NCBI GenBank assembly: GCA_003331005.1
Contig: QENC01000002.1
Location: 124,001 to 188,000 of the forward strand
DNA length: 64,000 bases
Origin: Candidatus Tokpelaia sp. JSC085
Lineage (GTDB): Bacteria; Pseudomonadota; Alphaproteobacteria; Rhizobiales; Rhizobiaceae
Reading direction: 5' to 3'
Below, piece after piece: positions 59,875-64,000 of this stretch; position 1 is the stretch's first letter, and the number at the start of each line of letters is the position of its first letter. A model generated the notes under the pieces. It searched no databases and was not told the origin of the DNA. It worked only from the letters and a program-made list of their open reading frames with translations. The position numbers and the translations under genes were made by a program.

Positions 59875-61587
59875 TCAATATAAAAAATACCGTTGTGCCA
59901 TTGGCAGAGTATCAGCCGGCTCACAGATGAGTAATTCCCCATTAGCGCGTACTTCATAGGTTTCAGGATTCACCTCAATATGCGGCATGACATCATTCAG
60001 GAGCATAGTTGCTTTAGAGATGGATGAACGGGTATTACGTACAGCAAGTAATTTTTTTTCAATCTCTAGACTATTTCCCAAGCCATGATGCAATGCTGCT
60101 GCACTGGTGAAGATAACGCTTGTATGATTGACTGCTTTTCCCAAAGAGCCGAACATTCGTTTATGAAATACTGGCTGCGTGGTAGATATGGAGCCGTTAG
60201 GATCACCCATAGGAGATGCAGCAATCATACCACCGAGCATGACTATTTGCGGTTTCACACCAAAAAAAGCGGGAGCCCACAGAACAAGGTCGGCTCTTTT
60301 GCCCACTTCTATAGAGCCAAGCAAATGACCAATCCCCTGTGCTATCGCTGGGTTGATTGTGTATTTTGCAATATAACGCCGGACCCGAAAGTTATCAGCA
60401 CGGCTGTGATCTTCTGGAAGAGACCCTCGTTGTTTTTTCATCTTATCCGCTGTTTGCCAAGTACGGATTATTACTTCGCTAACACGCCCCATCGCCTGGC
60501 TGTCGGATGCAATGATAGAAAATGCACCCATATCGTGCAAGATATCCTCTGCTGCGATTGTTTCTTTGCGAATACGGCTCTCTGCAAAGGCAATATCTTC
60601 AGGAATAGATGGTGAAAGATGATGGCAAACCATCAGCATATCCAAATGCTCTGCAATCGTATTCCTAGTATAGGGGCGTGTTGGATTGGTAGAAGACGGC
60701 AAAACATATGGTAAGCTGCACATCCTGATGATATCAGGTGCATGCCCCCCTCCTGCACCTTCCGTATGAAAGGCATGAATGGTACGCCCGGCACACGCAT
60801 TTATTGTATCTTCTACAAAGCCGGATTCATTCAACGTATCCGTATGAATCATCACCTGTACATCATAAGTATCTGCTACTGCAAGACAGTTATCAATTGC
60901 TGCGGGTGTACAACCCCAATCTTCATGCAACTTCAAGGCACAGGCACCGTGCTTGATCGTTTCAACAAGAGCTGCCGGCTGTGACGCATTGCCTTTTCCG
61001 GCAAAGCCGATATTCATCGGCAAGGCATCTACCGCCTGGATCATGCGGGCGATATGCCATGGTCCTGGCGTGCAGGTAGTCGCTAAAGTGCCATGTGCAG
61101 GCCCTGTTCCTCCACCCAGCATGGTTGTTATACCAGCATGCAAGGCTTCATCAATCTGCTGGGGGCAAATAAAATGAACATGTGAATCAACACCGCCAGC
61201 TGTCAGAATTTTCCCTTCGCCAGCAATGATTTCCGTTCCTGGACCGATAATGATTGTCACGCCAGGCTGTATATCGGGATTGCCTGCTTTACCGATTGCC
61301 GTAATAAAACCCTCTTTCAGACCTACATCGGCCTTGAAGATACCTGTGACATCGACAATCAGTGCATTGGTTATGACCGTATCAACTGCACCTTCTACCC
61401 GTGATATTTGGCTCTGCCCCATTCCATCACGAATCACCTTCCCGCCACCGAATTTCACTTCCTCACCATATAGTGTGAAATCCCGTTCGACTTCAACAAA
61501 AAGACTGGTATCGGCCAAACGAACACGATCTCCTACAGTAGGACCAAACATGCTGACATAGGACCGGCGTGAAAGTGTATGAACCAT
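59875..61587 (-). CDS. ureC: Urease subunit alpha
   Basis: UreC is the catalytic subunit of urease, which hydrolyses urea to ammonia and carbamate in the cytoplasm. The 570-residue protein is complete. The nickel ligands and active-site residues are visible at the expected places: H136 and H138 (DSHVHF), the carbamylated K219 ([10 protein letters not shown]), H248, H274 ([15 protein letters not shown]), H322 (VCHHLS) and D362 ([10 protein letters not shown]). The order is ureD-ureA-hupE-ureB-ureC. No ureE, ureF or ureG follows: the next gene, 245 bp on, is convergent. Confidence 0.97.
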   Translation of the reverse strand: MVHTLSRRSYVSMFGPTVGDRVRLADTSLFVEVERDFTLYGEEVKFGGGKVIRDGMGQSQISRVEGAVDTVITNALIVDVTGIFKADVGLKEGFITAIGKAGNPDIQPGVTIIIGPGTEIIAGEGKILTAGGVDSHVHFICPQQIDEALHAGITTMLGGGTGPAHGTLATTCTPGPWHIARMIQAVDALPMNIGFAGKGNASQPAALVETIKHGACALKLHEDWGCTPAAIDNCLAVADTYDVQVMIHTDTLNESGFVEDTINACAGRTIHAFHTEGAGGGHAPDIIRMCSLPYVLPSSTNPTRPYTRNTIAEHLDMLMVCHHLSPSIPEDIAFAESRIRKETIAAEDILHDMGAFSIIASDSQAMGRVSEVIIRTWQTADKMKKQRGSLPEDHSRADNFRVRRYIAKYTINPAIAQGIGHLLGSIEVGKRADLVLWAPAFFGVKPQIVMLGGMIAASPMGDPNGSISTTQPVFHKRMFGSLGKAVNHTSVIFTSAAALHHGLGNSLEIEKKLLAVRNTRSSISKATMLLNDVMPHIEVNPETYEVRANGELLICEPADTLPMAQRYFLY

Positions 61588-61590
61588 AGA

Positions 61591-61896
61591 TTACAAAGTT
61601 CCCATAATTTTTCCGCGAAAACCAAAAACACGGCGTGCTCCTGCTATGGATATAAGCTGAACATCGCGTGCCTGTCCTGGTTCAAAGCGAATCGCTGATC
61701 CTGGAGGAATATCAAGCCGCATGCCCCGTGTGCGTTCGCGCTCGAAAATCAGAGCAGTATTGGTTTCATAAAAATGATAGTGGGAACCGACCTGTATAGG
61801 CCTGTCCCCGCTGTTCCCAACTTTTAGGGTAATGCTCTCACGATTCGCATTCATGATAATAGCACTATCAGAAAAAATAATTTCTCCGGGAATCAT
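61591..61896 (-). CDS. ureB: Urease subunit beta
   Basis: UreB is a structural subunit of the (UreABC)3 urease. The 101-residue protein starts MIPGEI, then has [21 protein letters not shown] and the family end [16 protein letters not shown], with [19 protein letters not shown] between. An ATG one codon upstream and a GTG at 61905 are alternative starts. It ends three bases before ureC. UreA and UreB are separate, not fused. Confidence 0.95.
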   Translation of the reverse strand: MIPGEIIFSDSAIIMNANRESITLKVGNSGDRPIQVGSHYHFYETNTALIFERERTRGMRLDIPPGSAIRFEPGQARDVQLISIAGARRVFGFRGKIMGTL

Positions 61897-61910
61897 CATT
61901 TTCACTTCTC

Positions 61911-62510
61911 TTATACAAAAAGGGCAAGATAAAGACCAGCAAGCATCGTTAGAAGACCACCAGTACGTGTTAGGTTCTCACTACTGTCCTTCCCCACGAG
62001 AAAACGCGTACCAAGACCAAACACCATTCCTGCTGCATGCAAAAGAACAGTTGCCAAGGCAAATCCAGATCCATAAACCGCAGCCCCTGTCAGCTGAAGC
62101 TCATTGCCATGAGCATGTCCGTGAAAGACAGCGAATACAGAAACAATTGCCATGGCAAGATAAGTGGACAGCTTTAATGCCATAGCTGAGATCAGGCCAA
62201 TTGCAACAACAGAAGCAAGAATAACAGGCTCAACGAAAGGAAACCTTATGCCTAAAAGCGCTAGCATAAATCCGACTTCCATCGCTGCAACAAAAGATAT
62301 CGGAACAATCCACAACGCTTTCCTGCCAAGTTGTGATGCCCAAATCCCTACCGCCACCATCACTAAGATATGATCTGCACCATTAAGAGGATGGGAAAAC
62401 CCGATGAAAAAAGAATTGTAATCAGTCGGACTGCTATGAGCAAAAGCAGATTGTAAAAAACAAAAAACAGCGGGTATGGTCAGCAAACAGATTTCCAACA
62501 AGAACTTCAT
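61911..62510 (-). CDS. ureJ: HupE/UreJ-family nickel permease-like protein
   Basis: HupE/UreJ proteins are small membrane proteins proposed to import nickel for urease or hydrogenase. The 199-residue protein has a signal-like start (cleavage possible after AFA at about 24), then the family mark [21 protein letters not shown], five or six further hydrophobic segments and a second histidine cluster, [13 protein letters not shown]. The position inside the urease operon, between ureA and ureB, supports a nickel-supply role. No hydrogenase genes are seen. Confidence 0.88.
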   Translation of the reverse strand: MKFLLEICLLTIPAVFCFLQSAFAHSSPTDYNSFFIGFSHPLNGADHILVMVAVGIWASQLGRKALWIVPISFVAAMEVGFMLALLGIRFPFVEPVILASVVAIGLISAMALKLSTYLAMAIVSVFAVFHGHAHGNELQLTGAAVYGSGFALATVLLHAAGMVFGLGTRFLVGKDSSENLTRTGGLLTMLAGLYLALFV

Positions 62511-62526
62511 TTTAATTCCTCATGTA

Positions 62527-62829
62527 TCAACGAATAGGTTGATGGATAGTGACCAGTTTTGTTCCATCCGGAAATGTAGCTTCAACCTGCACATCAGGAA
62601 TCATATCAGCTACACCGTCTATGACTTCAGCAACAGTTAGAATACACGCCCCTTCGGCCATTAAATCGGCAACAGAGCGTCCGTCACGCGCACCTTCGAT
62701 TACAAAATCAGCAATCAAGGCGATAGCCTCAGGGTAATTCAATCGTACACCACGCTTGAGTCTGCGCCTAGCTACCATTGCAGCGACGGAAACAAAGAGC
62801 TTGTCTTTTTCTCTTGGTGTTAAATACAT
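62527..62829 (-). CDS. ureA: Urease subunit gamma
   Basis: UreA is the smallest structural subunit of urease. The 100-residue protein has the full family pattern: [50 protein letters not shown] and [20 protein letters not shown]. It lies 19 bp after ureD and 16 bp before the hupE-like gene, clearly within one operon. Confidence 0.96.
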   Translation of the reverse strand: MYLTPREKDKLFVSVAAMVARRRLKRGVRLNYPEAIALIADFVIEGARDGRSVADLMAEGACILTVAEVIDGVADMIPDVQVEATFPDGTKLVTIHQPIR

Positions 62830-62848
62830 AAAACTTGACTCTAAGATG

Positions 62849-63679
62849 TTAGATTGACCACATTTTTGGTATACCAGCCTTATGATTCAGCAGACTGACC
62901 AATGCAACCAGCCGCTTGTGTAGGGCATAGCAGTCCCTGCAAACCATTCGTGCAAGAAGCTTTCCGTTCCATGATGAGATACCACCCATATCATTAACGA
63001 TTGTGCGTGCCCGTTCTGCAACTCGTTCGGAATACGGTGCAATCAACAGTAGGTTAGCCATTGCACCTCCACCGTTCAGAAAAGCTGGCGTCGCGATGTC
63101 CTGTCCAATATCCGGCCCTAAATGCAATGCTTCAGCGTGGATAATTTCACTGTTACGCCTAATGATCCAGTTATCCCGCAGAAAAGCCTTTTCTACGCTC
63201 TCACCCATCAATTTTCGACCAAAAACAATAATTTCACTAAGAAGAAACTCTGAATCGCTTTTCATATTCACGTCTAGCTTGCGCTGTAGAGCTGAGTGGT
63301 TAAAAATGATTGTTTCTTGTGGTAACCAGCAGAGGCGAGATTGTTCGGCGATAGAAAGATGTACATCCACTGTCGCAGGTGTTGTTTTGTCAATTGCCCG
63401 ATAGATTTTTTCGGCAGCTTGCGTTGTTAAGGTAACATCAGTGTCCCGCTGTAATCTGATCTCCCATTCTAGAGAATCGCCACCAGTGATACCGCCGGCC
63501 GTATTAACCATAACTCCCTCGAAACATGCTTTATCATTCTGAGGAAAAAAAAGCCTGGCTGCTCCCTCTTGAAAAAGCCATTCCAAACTACTTTTGCCAT
63601 TGCGGTAGCAAACAGACATCACTGCCTTTCCTCGCATCCGCTGCATTTTTGGAGAAGGTTCTTTTTTTTTATTGTTCAT
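62849..63679 (-). CDS. ureD: Urease accessory protein UreD
   Basis: UreD (UreH) is a scaffold that, with UreF and UreG, delivers nickel to apo-urease. The 276-residue protein has [39 protein letters not shown], the [13 protein letters not shown] motif, [31 protein letters not shown] and GRKLMGE. The ATG at 63679 gives a normal length but lacks a clear ribosome site; a TTG 14 codons upstream (63721) is open. It is the first gene of the urease operon. Its partners ureF and ureG are not in the window. Confidence 0.93.
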   Translation of the reverse strand: MNNKKKEPSPKMQRMRGKAVMSVCYRNGKSSLEWLFQEGAARLFFPQNDKACFEGVMVNTAGGITGGDSLEWEIRLQRDTDVTLTTQAAEKIYRAIDKTTPATVDVHLSIAEQSRLCWLPQETIIFNHSALQRKLDVNMKSDSEFLLSEIIVFGRKLMGESVEKAFLRDNWIIRRNSEIIHAEALHLGPDIGQDIATPAFLNGGGAMANLLLIAPYSERVAERARTIVNDMGGISSWNGKLLARMVCRDCYALHKRLVALVSLLNHKAGIPKMWSI

Positions 63680-64000
63680 TTTGAAAAAAAAGATGACTCT
63701 CTTCCTGAAATCACGCGTCAAAACCTAGCATGATTATATTTTATGTGTTTTAATATGTCATATGCATCATGAATGGCACAAGCAATAAATATTGAACAGT
63801 TTATTTATTGAGCGCCTATTGGTTTCTTTAAGAAAATGATGGAATCACGTGTTCTTTATCTTCTAAATTTTTTTGAATAGCCAAAAAGAGATTTTCCTCG
63901 ATATCTGAATTCAGATTTCTTTAGGAAAGCAGATACGAACAGCGAAAAATATTTAAAACAAATGCCTATTTTCTATATAGACAGAATTATTGATTTCACT
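63680..64000. other. Upstream region of the urease operon
   Basis: These 321 bases at the window end are AT-rich and contain no recognised gene. The urease promoter should be here. Poly-A/T tracts and ATATG-rich stretches are visible, but no specific operator (for example for a nickel or nitrogen regulator) was recognised. Confidence 0.4.

Overview
The window is chromosomal DNA of an alphaproteobacterium. The order bamD-lpxC-ftsZ-ftsA-ftsQ-ddlB-murB-murC-murG-ftsW-murD-mraY-murF-murE-ftsI-ftsL-rsmH, the lysC/ubiG divergent pair, the dnaG-rpoD and serC-serA pairs, the long-linker FtsZ and the roughly 660-residue RpoD all point to Hyphomicrobiales (Rhizobiales), on the Brucella/Bartonella side. 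The DNA is AT-richer than free-living rhizobia, intergenic stretches are AT-rich and often 300-600 bp long, and some genes expected from synteny are missing or eroded. This fits a host-associated, mildly reduced genome, possibly a gut symbiont that uses urease. Genus cannot be fixed from sequence alone.

Layout. 1-20199 (minus strand): a nearly complete division and cell wall (dcw) cluster that builds lipid II from UDP-MurNAc precursors (MurB, C, D, E, F, Ddl), moves it to the membrane (MraY, MurG), and polymerises it at the septum (FtsW, FtsI, FtsL, FtsQ, FtsZ). lpxC and the 5' part of bamD follow it. ftsA, the FtsZ membrane anchor gene, is a multi-lesion pseudogene, and mraZ is absent from the cluster head. 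20200-22500: tRNA-Asn, a small membrane protein, tRNA-Cys and carA. 22565-28170: a mechanosensitive channel, dnaG and rpoD. 28457-34242: icd, a ClpP-like protease, ettA, an unrecognised ORF and mrp. 34631-44102: an FAD-linked oxidase, the threonylcarbamoyl-AMP synthase gene, rnhB, rsmB, rplY (L25), pth, ychF, prmC and prfA, mostly translation genes.

44103-58514: a possible ptsP remnant, then lysC, ubiG, serC, serA, accA (flanked by a perfect 50-bp direct repeat), an orphan solute-binding protein, truA-fmt-def, rmuC (behind a 3 x 16-bp tandem repeat) and an SLC13-type transporter. 58511-59629: a FUSC-type membrane protein, coupled to the SLC13 gene. 59875-63679 (minus strand): ureD-ureA-hupE/ureJ-ureB-ureC. 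These are the urease structural genes plus one chaperone and a nickel-permease-like gene. ureE, ureF and ureG are not next to them.

The strongest unexpected signal is the decay of ftsA inside an otherwise well-kept dcw cluster, while FtsZ keeps its C-terminal anchor-binding peptide. If no second ftsA exists, this lineage must attach its Z-ring by another route. No CRISPR array, prophage, insertion sequence or biosynthetic cluster was seen.
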